Source of the DNA: Paracoccaceae bacterium
Lineage (GTDB): Bacteria; Pseudomonadota; Alphaproteobacteria; Rhodobacterales; Rhodobacteraceae
Length of the DNA stretch: 49,839 nucleotides
Direction of reading: 5' to 3'
Assembly: GCA_009773375.1 (NCBI GenBank)
Contig: WRPH01000032.1
Coordinates: 1 to 49,839 of the forward strand
Below the pieces are notes generated by a model. It was not told the origin of the DNA, did not search any database, and worked only from the letters and a program-made list of their open reading frames with translations. Every line of letters begins with the position of its first letter. Position 1 is the stretch's first letter. Made by a program: the position numbers and the translations under genes. Positions 42,952-49,839 of the stretch are shown one piece after another.

Positions 42952-43569
42952 TCAGGCGGCGTTTGCGCGCAGGAACATGGCGACCGCGCGTTCGACGCGG
43001 GCTTGCAGGGCCTCTTTGCAGACGGGGCTGCACAGGAATCGGCGCTCGATGTTGGAGAAGCCAAGCCAAAGCGCAAGCAAGTCTTCGGCGGCGGTGCGGG
43101 TGCAGGACAGCGAGATTTCCTTTGCCGCCACCGCCTCATCCAGCAACTGCATTAGCACGCGGCGCAGATGACCCGGCCCGGCCTCGAAGAATCGCCGCGC
43201 CAGATCAGGGTTGCGCAGCGCTTCCATGCCAAGGCAGCGGTCCAGCGCCAGATGGCATGGCTCGGACAGCATCGCCACAAGCGCGGACCCGACGCGGGTC
43301 AGCCGATCTGACAAGCTGCCATCGCTTTGTGCGATTTCGGCAACCTCGCGGCCCAACCGTTCGGTCTCGCGGCAGACGATGGCTTCGAGAATTGCGGATT
43401 TATCTTTGAAATTGGCATAGATGGTCACTTTGGACACGCCTGCCGCCGCGGCAATGGCTTCGGTTGGCACGCCTTCAAGCCCGCGTTCGGCAAACAGGCG
43501 CATGGCGGCGTCAAGGATCGCCTCGCGCTTTTCCATGTCCTTTGGTCGCCCCGGAGATCGCACTGCCAT
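42952..43569 (-). CDS. TetR-family transcriptional regulator
   Basis: 205 residues with start at 43569 (MAVRSPGRPKD); the frame extends to 43665 but the upstream part is not TetR-like. HTH: REAILDAAMRLFAERGLEGVPTEAIAAAAGVSKVTIYANFKDKSAILEAIV. The C-terminal ligand domain includes five Cys (for instance EPCHLALDRCLG, LSCTRT, FLCSPVCKEAL), of the AcrR C-terminal type. It lies downstream of the secreted repeat-protein gene on the same strand, with a UUCG-capped hairpin between them. Confidence 0.9.
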   Translation of the reverse strand: MAVRSPGRPKDMEKREAILDAAMRLFAERGLEGVPTEAIAAAAGVSKVTIYANFKDKSAILEAIVCRETERLGREVAEIAQSDGSLSDRLTRVGSALVAMLSEPCHLALDRCLGMEALRNPDLARRFFEAGPGHLRRVLMQLLDEAVAAKEISLSCTRTAAEDLLALWLGFSNIERRFLCSPVCKEALQARVERAVAMFLRANAA

Positions 43570-43667
43570 AAGCCCTGTCCCATTGCACCCGGCCTCGGCC
43601 AGGCGGGTGCAGGGTAGGGGGTTGTCGGCGGTCGGGCAAGTCATCGCAGCCTCGCTTTCATGCAAAG

Positions 43668-43689
43668 GCCGGCCCCCGAAGGGACCGGC
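43668..43689 (-). terminator. UUCG-capped terminator after the repeat-protein gene
   Basis: On the minus strand a 9-bp stem (43689-43681 with 43676-43668, one wobble) closes a TTCG tetraloop and is followed by CTTTGC. It is 24 bases past the stop of the repeat protein and about 100 bases before the tetR start; a further GC-rich palindrome (TGCACCC/GGGTGCA, 43584-43611) lies in the tetR leader. Confidence 0.65.
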
Positions 43690-43713
43690 AAAGCACTTGC
43701 CTGTCTGGCAAGA

Positions 43714-44205
43714 TCAGTCGTTGGCAGCAGCGGTCAGCGCGATCAGCTGGGCCAGCGTGTAGTTGGCGGCATCAACGCCCAAGGCTGCGGCCAGCTGGGC
43801 CTCGCCTGCGGTGACAACTTCGGCGGCAGCCGGAGCGGTGCGGTTTGTGCCGGACAGGATGTAGGCAACGCGGTCGCGGTCATTTTCCTTGCGGGCTTCG
43901 ATGATCAGCGCCAGTTCGCTGGCCGAGTAGGTGCCCGGCTGCACGCCTGCCAGATTGGCCAGCTGACCAGCGCTGTCACCTGCGCCGTGATCAGCCCGGT
44001 TGGCACCCGACAAGAAATAGTTCAGCGTTTCCAGATCGTTGGCTTTGCGGGCCTCGATGATGTTCTGCAATTCCGAAGCGGTGTATTGCCCGGCAACGAC
44101 GCCAGCCGAAGCGGCAAGCTGTGCGTCCGAAGACGGTTGTGCGGCAAAGGCAGCGCTCGACAGCGTCAGGGCGATCAGGGCGGGGGTCAGGATGGATTTC
44201 AACAT
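43714..44205 (-). CDS. Secreted protein with three tandem ~42-residue repeats
   Basis: 163 residues. Signal peptide 1-22 (MLKSILTPALIALTLSSAAFAA). Then three repeats: 29-70, 81-122 and a shorter third at 137-163. The repeat pattern is QLA, GV, Y(T/S)xSEL, IIEARKxND, Y(F/I)LSGxNR; repeats 1 and 2 share most residues. Each unit looks like two short helices. No known family recognised with certainty; short periplasmic proteins with YTxxEL repeats occur in Rhodobacterales. Likely periplasmic or exported. A promoter with TetR-type operator sequences lies about 220 bases upstream. Confidence 0.8.
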   Translation of the reverse strand: MLKSILTPALIALTLSSAAFAAQPSSDAQLAASAGVVAGQYTASELQNIIEARKANDLETLNYFLSGANRADHGAGDSAGQLANLAGVQPGTYSASELALIIEARKENDRDRVAYILSGTNRTAPAAAEVVTAGEAQLAAALGVDAANYTLAQLIALTAAAND

Positions 44206-44421
44206 GTTCGTATCTTTCTTTCAGGTTTGGATATGCCTTCCCCGGTCCGTCCCCTCGGGGATCGGCGGTTTGGCGGGTTTGGTCGTTATCTGATGGGGCT
44301 TCCGCGCGGCCCACGGGGCGCAGCGGCGGGGTTGCCCGGTTTGGCCATCAGGCCGGGGTCGTTCAGGGAGCGTTGGTTTTTGTCACTGCATCGGCTCCGT
44401 CTCCGTTTTCGATGTGACAGA

Positions 44422-44449
44422 GATATACTGAACGATTCTGGAAGGTAAA
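44422..44449 (-). promoter_or_regulatory. Candidate promoter for repeat-protein gene
   Basis: On the minus strand TTTACC (44449-44444) and TATATC (44427-44422), spacing 16 bases. A TGAACGA-type half-site lies inside the spacer. It is about 220 bases upstream of the gene start; the untranslated leader (44206-44421) shows no gene. The whole 351-base gap up to the LysR gene holds only this promoter, the operators and an AT-rich tract. Confidence 0.5.
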
Positions 44450-44474
44450 TAGTAAAACTGAACGAAATCGTTCA
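44427..44474. promoter_or_regulatory. Two TGAACGA operator-like sites 30 bp apart
   Basis: ACTGAACGA occurs at 44427-44435 and again at 44457-44465. The second is part of a perfect 16-bp palindrome, 44459-44474 (TGAACGA, AA, TCGTTCA). The first lies in the promoter spacer. The 30-base phase is close to three helical turns. Such dyads are typical of TetR-family operators, and a tetR gene lies downstream. Confidence 0.5.
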
Positions 44475-44556
44475 TTAAATTAACGTGAGCGGGGGTTGAA
44501 AATTCGTGCCCCGAACCTTATTGCGCGACGAAAATTAGCTAAAACAATGGGTTAAA

Positions 44557-45462
44557 TCAGCCGCCACCGCCCATCGCCACCGACATGAAGGCGCGGAATA
44601 CTGCGGCTGCCGGGGCAAGCGGGCGCGTTTTGCACCATGCAAGCCCCACATCCATGCTGGGAACCTCTTCCACCACCGACCGAAGTTCGATTCGTTGCCC
44701 CTCCAGCGACCACGGCCGATAGACCATATCCGACAGAATCGTCACGCCCATGCCGCTGGCCACCATCGACCGCACCGCTTCGACCGAGCTGGTGGCAAAG
44801 GTCACCTGCGGTTCCAGCCCGGCCCGCGCCCAATAGCGCCCGGCGGTGTCTTTCGCCTCGTCCACGGTCAGTATCACATAAGGCTGTGCCGCCACGTCGG
44901 CCAAAGTGATCCGATCCGCGGAAAGCAGCGGGTGATCGGTGGCCAGCCACAACCGGCGGCGCGACCGCATCAGGGTTTCCTGTTCCAGCCCGGCGCGGTT
45001 GGTCAGGTTGGAGACCAGCATCACCGCCATATCCAGACTGCCGGTCGCCAGCCCTTCCTCGACGGCCATGCGCGGCCATTCCACCATCTCCACCGCAATA
45101 TCGGGGTAGGCGCGGCGAAAGCGGGCGTAGTGGCGCGACATGTAATAGCCCGCAACGGTATAGGTAGTGCCCAAGCGCAGCCGCCCGGTCAGCCGCCGCC
45201 CTTCGCCCAACGGCAGGCGTTCGGCATCCTCCACCGCCGCCGTGATGTTGCGGGCGTGGTTCAGAAATCGCGCGCCTTCGATCGTCGGCACCACCCCTTG
45301 CGGGGATCGATCCAGCAGCCGCACGCCCAGTTGCGCCTCCAGCCCCTGAATCGCCGTGGTGATGGCCGATTGCGAGATATTCAGCTCCATCGCCGCCAGA
45401 CTGATCTGCCCGGTTTCCGCAGCGGCAAGGAAATATCGCAACTGTTTCAAGGTCAAAGCCAT
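44557..45462 (-). CDS. LysR-family transcriptional regulator
   Basis: 301 residues. N-terminal HTH: LKQLRYFLAAAETGQISLAAMELNISQSAITTAIQGLEAQLGVRLLDRS; then the co-inducer-binding domain (about 92-295) with GRLRLGTTYTVAGYYM and GMGVTILSD. It is divergent from pxpA with a 105-base shared upstream region that has a strong dyad, so it is the probable regulator of the pxp operon. Confidence 0.94.
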   Translation of the reverse strand: MALTLKQLRYFLAAAETGQISLAAMELNISQSAITTAIQGLEAQLGVRLLDRSPQGVVPTIEGARFLNHARNITAAVEDAERLPLGEGRRLTGRLRLGTTYTVAGYYMSRHYARFRRAYPDIAVEMVEWPRMAVEEGLATGSLDMAVMLVSNLTNRAGLEQETLMRSRRRLWLATDHPLLSADRITLADVAAQPYVILTVDEAKDTAGRYWARAGLEPQVTFATSSVEAVRSMVASGMGVTILSDMVYRPWSLEGQRIELRSVVEEVPSMDVGLAWCKTRPLAPAAAVFRAFMSVAMGGGG

Positions 45463-45481
45463 TTACGCGCCTGTTATCTGA

Positions 45482-45505
45482 TTTTTGGATATGCTTATGC
45501 AAAAA
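45482..45505. promoter_or_regulatory. LysR-type dyad between lysR and pxpA
   Basis: TTTTTGGATA (45482-45491) and TATGCAAAAA (45496-45505) are inverted copies matching at 9 of 10 positions, four bases apart. A TACAAT (45515-45520) ten bases further fits a pxpA -10, while no good -35 is present: the dyad occupies that place, which fits an activator-dependent promoter. Confidence 0.5.
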
Positions 45506-45567
45506 ACGATATTTTACAATAGGCCGTTCCCGCCGCAAGCTGACCCCAGCAGCACTTCGGGGGGACT

Positions 45568-46281
45568 ATGGCCGTTACGATCAACTGCGATATGGGGGAA
45601 AGCTACGGGCTTTACCGGATGGGCGATGATGCGGGCATGATGCCGCTGATTGACATTGCCAACGTCGCCTGTGGCTTTCATGCCAGCGATTTCAACCACA
45701 TGCGCGCCACCGTCCGGCTCGCCAAGGCGCATGGCGTCAAGGTCGGCGCGCATCCGTCCTTGCCCGATCTGCAAGGCTTTGGCCGGCGCGAGATGAAGAT
45801 GGGCCGCGAGGAAATGGCCAATTGCCTGATCTATCAGATCGGGGCGCTTTGCGGCTTTCTGCGCGCCGAAGGGATGGAGCTGAACCATATCAAGCCGCAT
45901 GGCAGCCTTTACGGCATGGCGGCGCGGCAGGAAGATATTGCCCACGCGGTCTGCGATGCTGCCGACATCTATAATGTGCCCTTACTGGGCATGACCGGCA
46001 CGCTGCACGAAACCATCTATCCGGCGCGCGGCCACGGCTTCATCGCTGAATTCTATGGCGATCTGGAATATCGCCCCGATGGCAGCCTGATCGTCACCCG
46101 TGAACATGATGCCAAAGACCCTGATCTGATGGCCGCCCGCGTTGTCCGCGCCATCAACGAAGGTGCCGGAACTGCGATTGACGGCAGCGATATTCCGCTG
46201 CGCTGTGACACTGTCTGCATCCATTCCGATACGCCCAACGCGCTTGATATCGCCCGCGCCGTTCGCGCCGCCCTTAGCTGA
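45568..46281 (+). CDS. pxpA: 5-oxoprolinase subunit PxpA (LamB/YcsF family)
   Basis: 237 residues. INCDMGESYGLYRMGDD, ANVACGFHASDFNHMRATVRLAKAHGVKVGAHPSLPDLQGFGRR (residues 31-74), and HIKPHGSLYGMAA mark the family, a TIM-like metal-dependent fold. With PxpB and PxpC it forms an ATP-dependent 5-oxoproline (pyroglutamate) hydrolase in E. coli and B. subtilis. First gene of the operon, 11 bases before the biotin carrier. Confidence 0.93.
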   Translation: MAVTINCDMGESYGLYRMGDDAGMMPLIDIANVACGFHASDFNHMRATVRLAKAHGVKVGAHPSLPDLQGFGRREMKMGREEMANCLIYQIGALCGFLRAEGMELNHIKPHGSLYGMAARQEDIAHAVCDAADIYNVPLLGMTGTLHETIYPARGHGFIAEFYGDLEYRPDGSLIVTREHDAKDPDLMAARVVRAINEGAGTAIDGSDIPLRCDTVCIHSDTPNALDIARAVRAALS

Positions 46282-46292
46282 GGAGCCTGCCC

Positions 46293-46526
46293 ATGCCCGC
46301 CATCCATTCGCCGCTGCCCGGAACCTTCTACCGCTCGGCTTCCCCCGACAAACCGCCCTACAAGACCGATGGCGACACCGTCGCTGTGGGTGATGTGATC
46401 GGGCTGATCGAGGTGATGAAATCCTTCCACGAGGTGAAATCCGAAGTCGCCGGAACGGGCCTGAAATTTGTCACCGACAACGAAGAACCCGTGATGGCCG
46501 GGGCCATTCTGGCGGAACTGTCCTGA
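46293..46526 (+). CDS. Biotin carboxyl carrier domain protein (AccB-like, short)
   Basis: 77 residues: only a biotinyl domain. The biotin-accepting Lys43 is in EVMKSFHEV, a variant of the usual EAMKM, and HSPLPGTFYRS is the typical first strand. It lacks the N-terminal part of housekeeping AccB. It shares one base with the biotin carboxylase gene. Probably carries carboxybiotin between the carboxylase and PxpB/PxpC or another acceptor. Confidence 0.9.
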   Translation: MPAIHSPLPGTFYRSASPDKPPYKTDGDTVAVGDVIGLIEVMKSFHEVKSEVAGTGLKFVTDNEEPVMAGAILAELS

Positions 46527-47902
46527 TGCTGAACAAGCTTCTTGTCGCCAACCGGGGTGAGATTGCGGTGCGCATTATTCGCGCCGCCCGCGATCTGGGC
46601 ATTGCCACCGTCGCGGTTTACTCCGACGCCGACGCGACCGCGCTGCATGTGCAGCTTGCGGATGAGGCGGTGAACATCGGCCCCCCGGCGGCGAAGAAAA
46701 GCTATCTGAATATTCCGGCCATCCTGAAAGCCGCCGCCGATACCGGCTGCGACAGCATTCACCCCGGCTATGGCTTTCTTGCTGAAAATGCGGGCTTTTC
46801 CGATGCGGTTACAGCGGCGGGGCTGATCTTTGTCGGCCCCTCGGGTGATGCGATCCGGCTGATGGGCGACAAGGTTGCGGCGCGATCAGCCGCCCATGCT
46901 GCCGGGGTTCCGATCGTGCCCGGATCATTGGGCCGCGTTGATGGCATCGACGCCGCGCGGCATATCCTGATCGACACCGGCTTTCCGGTGATGATCAAGG
47001 CAGCGGCGGGCGGCGGGGGCCGGGGTATCCGCATTGCCAACAGCTTGCCCGAATTCGAACAAGCCTTCCCGCAAGCCGAGGCCGAGGCGCTGGCCGCCTT
47101 TGGCGATGGTGGGCTTTATATGGAAAAGGTCATCACCAAGGCCCGCCATATCGAGGTGCAAATCCTTGCCGATGGTGCCGACGCGATCCATTGCTTTGAA
47201 CGCGAATGTTCCCTGCAACGTCGTCGCCAGAAGGTCTGGGAAGAAGCCCCGTCACGGGCCCTGACCCCGCGCCTGCGCGATGAGCTGTGCAGCAGCGCGG
47301 TCCGCCTTGCCCGCGCGGTGAACTATTCCGGCGCTGGCACCGTGGAGTATCTTTACGACGAAGACGCCGACCGCTTCTATTTCATCGAAATGAACACAAG
47401 GATTCAGGTCGAACATCCGGTGACAGAGATGATCACCGGCATCGACCTTGTCGCCGAAATGCTGTGCATCGCCGGTGGTGAGCCGCTGCGGATCAGGCAA
47501 TCCGACGTCACGGTGAAGGGCCACGCTATCGAGGTCCGTCTGAACGCCGAAGACCCGGCGCGCGATTTCGCACCTTTCCCCGGCACGGTGGACAGCTTGC
47601 GCATCCCCGGTGGCCCCGGCGTGCGCTTCGATTCGATGCTCTATCCCGGCTACACCGTGCCGCCGTTCTACGACTCGCTTCTGGCCAAGCTGATCGTGCA
47701 TGCCGAAACCCGCGAGGCCGCGATTACCCGCATGGCCCGCGCGCTGTCGGAATTGCAGATCGACGGGCTGAAGACCACGAAACCGCTGTTTCAGGCGCTT
47801 GCCGCCGATGCCACCGTGCAGGCTGGCGATTTCCACACCCGCTGGCTGGAGGGCTGGCTGGAAACCCACGCTTCCCGCCTGACCCCCAGCCTCGAACCAT
47901 AA
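46526..47902 (+). CDS. accC: Biotin carboxylase (AccC-like)
   Basis: 458 residues. MLNKLLVANRGEIAVRIIRAARDLGI; ATP-grasp glycine loop AAAGGGGRGIR; HIEVQIL; ECSLQRRRQKVWEEAPS; EMNTRIQVEHPVTEMITGIDLV. All catalytic blocks are intact, so ATP-dependent biotin carboxylation is expected. In this operon it is probably a dedicated copy, not the housekeeping AccC. Confidence 0.93.
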   Translation: MLNKLLVANRGEIAVRIIRAARDLGIATVAVYSDADATALHVQLADEAVNIGPPAAKKSYLNIPAILKAAADTGCDSIHPGYGFLAENAGFSDAVTAAGLIFVGPSGDAIRLMGDKVAARSAAHAAGVPIVPGSLGRVDGIDAARHILIDTGFPVMIKAAAGGGGRGIRIANSLPEFEQAFPQAEAEALAAFGDGGLYMEKVITKARHIEVQILADGADAIHCFERECSLQRRRQKVWEEAPSRALTPRLRDELCSSAVRLARAVNYSGAGTVEYLYDEDADRFYFIEMNTRIQVEHPVTEMITGIDLVAEMLCIAGGEPLRIRQSDVTVKGHAIEVRLNAEDPARDFAPFPGTVDSLRIPGGPGVRFDSMLYPGYTVPPFYDSLLAKLIVHAETREAAITRMARALSELQIDGLKTTKPLFQALAADATVQAGDFHTRWLEGWLETHASRLTPSLEP

Positions 47903-47911
47903 GGAGAGCCC

Positions 47912-48787
47912 ATGTCGATACGTTTCAGCTTTGGCGGCGACGAGCACATCTTCGCGGAAGTCTCCGAAGAAATGTCGCTGGAAGCCTTCTTTACCAGCCT
48001 GTCGATGACCAACGCGGTCAAACAGGCCGGCATCAAGGGCGTCACCGAGATTTGCCCGGCCAATGCCAGCTTTCAGGTCAAATACGATCCTGACCAGATC
48101 AAACCAACTGATCTGCTGCGCGAATTGCAGTCGATGGAGGGGGCGGCCAGCAAATCCGACGCCACCCTGAAAACCCGCATCATGGAAATCCCGGTCTATT
48201 ACCAAGACCCGTGGACGCATGAGACTTTGATGCGCTTCCGCGAGCGGCACCAAGACCCGAAAGCCACCGATCTGGAATATGCGGCGGCGGTGAACGGCCT
48301 CGGCTCGGTGGAAGATTTCGTGCAGGCGCATTCCAGCCAGCCGTGGTTCGTCTCGATGGTGGGATTTGTCGCGGGGCTGCCGTTCCTCTACCAGATGGTC
48401 GAACGCAAACGCCAATTGCAGGTGCCGAAATACCTGCGCCCGCGCACCGATACCCCCAAGCTGACCATCGGTCACGGCGGCTGTTTCAGCTGCATCTATT
48501 CCGTGCGCGGCGCTGGCGGCTATCAGATGTTCGGCGTCACTCCGATGCCGATTTACGACCCGAACCAACAGGTCAGCTACCTGCAAGATGAAATGTGCCT
48601 GTTCCGCCCCGGTGATATCGTGAAATGGAAGCCGATCAGCCGCGACCAATACGACGCCGATATCGAGGCGGTGAACGAAAACAAGTTCCTGCCCACCGTC
48701 CGCGAGGCCAGCTTTAGCCTCACCGATTTCAACAAAGACATCAACGGCACCAACGCCAAGCTGATGGAGGTTCTTCATGGCCGTTAA
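47912..48787 (+). CDS. pxpB: 5-oxoprolinase subunit PxpB (KipI family)
   Basis: 291 residues, longer than the ~220 of E. coli PxpB. The C-terminal domain has the allophanate hydrolase subunit 1 pattern: IPVYYQ, FVSMVGFVAGLPFLYQM, VPKYLRPRTDTPKLTIGHGG, then GGYQMFGVTPMPIYDP. The N-terminal 85 residues (IRFSFGGDEHIFAEVSEEMSLEAFF...) are the KipI N-domain. A His in IGHGG may be catalytic. It overlaps pxpC by 11 bases. Confidence 0.9.
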   Translation: MSIRFSFGGDEHIFAEVSEEMSLEAFFTSLSMTNAVKQAGIKGVTEICPANASFQVKYDPDQIKPTDLLRELQSMEGAASKSDATLKTRIMEIPVYYQDPWTHETLMRFRERHQDPKATDLEYAAAVNGLGSVEDFVQAHSSQPWFVSMVGFVAGLPFLYQMVERKRQLQVPKYLRPRTDTPKLTIGHGGCFSCIYSVRGAGGYQMFGVTPMPIYDPNQQVSYLQDEMCLFRPGDIVKWKPISRDQYDADIEAVNENKFLPTVREASFSLTDFNKDINGTNAKLMEVLHGR

Positions 48788-49745
48788 GATCCTCACCCCC
48801 GGTCTGTCGACCACCGTGCAAGACCTTGGCCGCCCCGGCTATTACCACCTTGGTATCCCGCTTTCCGGCGGCATGGACCGCTTTGCGCTGCGTTCGGCCA
48901 ACATGCTGGTCGGCAACGATGAAGGCGCTGCGGTGTTGGAAGCGGTGTTTCTGGGGCCAGAGATTGAATTCACCCAAGCCGCCACTGTCGCCGTCACCGG
49001 CGGAGAACTGCCCCCGAAGGTCAACGGCGAAGACCGCCCGACATGGGAGGCGTTTTCGGTCAAGGCCGGTGACAAACTGTCGTTCGGCTATCTGAAATCC
49101 GGCGCGCGGGCCTATATCGCGATTTCGGGCGGCATTGATGTGCCGGTCAAACTCGGCTCGCGCTCCACCTATACGTTGGGCGCGCTGGGCGGGCATGAAG
49201 GCCGGGCTTTGAAAGCAGGCGACACGCTGCCGCTGGGGCACGGCGGCATCGGTGGTGGCTCCGTTCCCGCAAACTTGCGGCGTGGTCCCGGCAATCCGGC
49301 GGAATTGCGGATGCTGCCCGGGCTTTACTGGCACCGCATCACCGCCGAAGCGGGCAAGCAGTTTTTCGCCGACACCTGGAAAGTCGCCCCCGAAGCCGAC
49401 CGCATCGGCTACCGCTTCAAGGGCGGCCATCCACTGGATTTCGTCCCCCGCACCCCGCCGTTCGGCGCGGGGTCTGATCCGTCCAATATCGTCGATGCCT
49501 GCTATCCCTATGGGTCCGTGCAGGTGCCCTCCGGCACCGAACCGATCGTGCTGCACCGCGATGCGGTGTCGGGCGGCGGCTACATGATGCTGGGCACGGT
49601 GATTTCCGCCGATATGGACCTGATCGGGCAATTGCAGCCGCACAGCCCAGCACGGTTTGTCGAGGTGACGATGGATCAGGCCCTTGCCGCCCGCGCCGAC
49701 CGCAAAGCCGCGATCCAACGCGTGCGCGACCATTTGAAACGCTAG
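48777..49745 (+). CDS. pxpC: 5-oxoprolinase subunit PxpC (KipA; biotin-dependent carboxyltransferase family)
   Basis: 322 residues. Begins VKILTPGLSTTVQDLGRPGYYHLGIPLSGGMDRFALRSANMLVGN, the allophanate hydrolase subunit 2 signature, and has YIAISGGIDVPVKLGSRSTY, DRIGYRFKGG and HRDAVSGGGYMMLGTVISADMDLIGQLQP. PxpB and PxpC together form the ATP-dependent kinase/hydrolase part. It is the last gene in the window; its stop is at 49743-49745. Confidence 0.93.
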   Translation: MAVKILTPGLSTTVQDLGRPGYYHLGIPLSGGMDRFALRSANMLVGNDEGAAVLEAVFLGPEIEFTQAATVAVTGGELPPKVNGEDRPTWEAFSVKAGDKLSFGYLKSGARAYIAISGGIDVPVKLGSRSTYTLGALGGHEGRALKAGDTLPLGHGGIGGGSVPANLRRGPGNPAELRMLPGLYWHRITAEAGKQFFADTWKVAPEADRIGYRFKGGHPLDFVPRTPPFGAGSDPSNIVDACYPYGSVQVPSGTEPIVLHRDAVSGGGYMMLGTVISADMDLIGQLQPHSPARFVEVTMDQALAARADRKAAIQRVRDHLKR

Positions 49746-49802
49746 AGCGGGTTGCGGCCATTTCGATTCGGGATTCCCTTGGCGGTTGATTTGTGATTCT
49801 CT

Positions 49803-49838
49803 CTGCCCATGGCAGATGTTGGGGTCAATTATGGGCAG
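49803..49838. other. 8-bp inverted repeat at the right edge, possible start of an unseen element
   Basis: CTGCCCAT (49803-49810) and its exact complement (49831-49838) enclose 20 bases. An ATG at 49809 opens a frame (MADVGVNYGQ) that runs off the window. The preceding 60 bases (GATTCGGGATTCCC, GATTTGTGATTC) look like the leader of an IS transposase, but nothing here confirms it. Confidence 0.25.
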
Positions 49839-49839
49839 G

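Noticed and set aside
43714..44205. Repeat protein read as a CRISPR or DNA tandem repeat
   Set aside because: The repeats are at protein level with divergent codons; there are no short identical DNA repeats with spacers.

Overview
The window is a high-GC alphaproteobacterial chromosome segment, almost certainly from Rhodobacteraceae (Rhodobacter/Gemmobacter-like). The evidence is gene content and order: a split S10-spc-alpha ribosomal superoperon without rpmJ, infA or rpsD; a bztABCD amino-acid transporter; an Atp12 chaperone; and an rpmH-rnpA-yidD...yidC-MOSC-engB cluster. The window opens in the last 30 codons of tuf.

Layout. 1-17411: ribosomal superoperon on the + strand, in blocks tuf / rpsJ-rplCDW / rplB-rpsS-rplV-rpsC-rplP / a 2OG-Fe(II) oxygenase / rpmC-rpsQ-rplNXE-rpsNH-rplFR-rpsE-rpmD / rplO / secY-adk / rpsM-rpsK / rpoA / rplQ, with hairpins or terminators at the breaks. 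Two breaks hold non-ribosomal genes: the oxygenase after rplP, and a 1.9 kb patch of three unrelated genes (HEPN-like, GFA, MAPEG) between rpmD and rplO. rplO then has its own good sigma70-type promoter. 17412-18792: a luxR-luxI quorum-sensing pair. 18850-22349: rarA, then crcB-rluC-atp12 with 4-base overlaps. 22350-27318: bztABCD. 27384-30357 (minus): sixA-like phosphatase, ferredoxin-like protein, sterol-desaturase-family hydroxylase, argB. 30576-31307: an SDR. 31360-38222 (minus): rpmH-rnpA-yidD-ttcA, an EAL protein, yidC-MOSC-engB. 38396-42651: TVP38 membrane protein plus FAD oxidoreductase, orphan histidine kinase, DUF4405 protein. 42833-42909: tRNA-Arg(ACG). 42952-44205 (minus): tetR and a secreted triple-repeat protein. 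44557-49745: a divergent LysR gene and a pxpA-BCCP-BC-pxpB-pxpC operon.

Most of the window is core housekeeping DNA. The parts most worth a second look are: the oxygenase embedded in the ribosomal operon; two dispersed palindromic repeat families sitting just after stop codons, one copy being an 87-base hairpin with perfect 37-bp arms; the 5-oxoprolinase-like operon with its own biotin carboxylase and biotin carrier; the secreted protein with three ~42-residue repeats and a TetR-type operator layout; the short LuxR with its partner LuxI; and the paired long hairpins at 41974-42078. I found no CRISPR array, prophage or complete insertion sequence.
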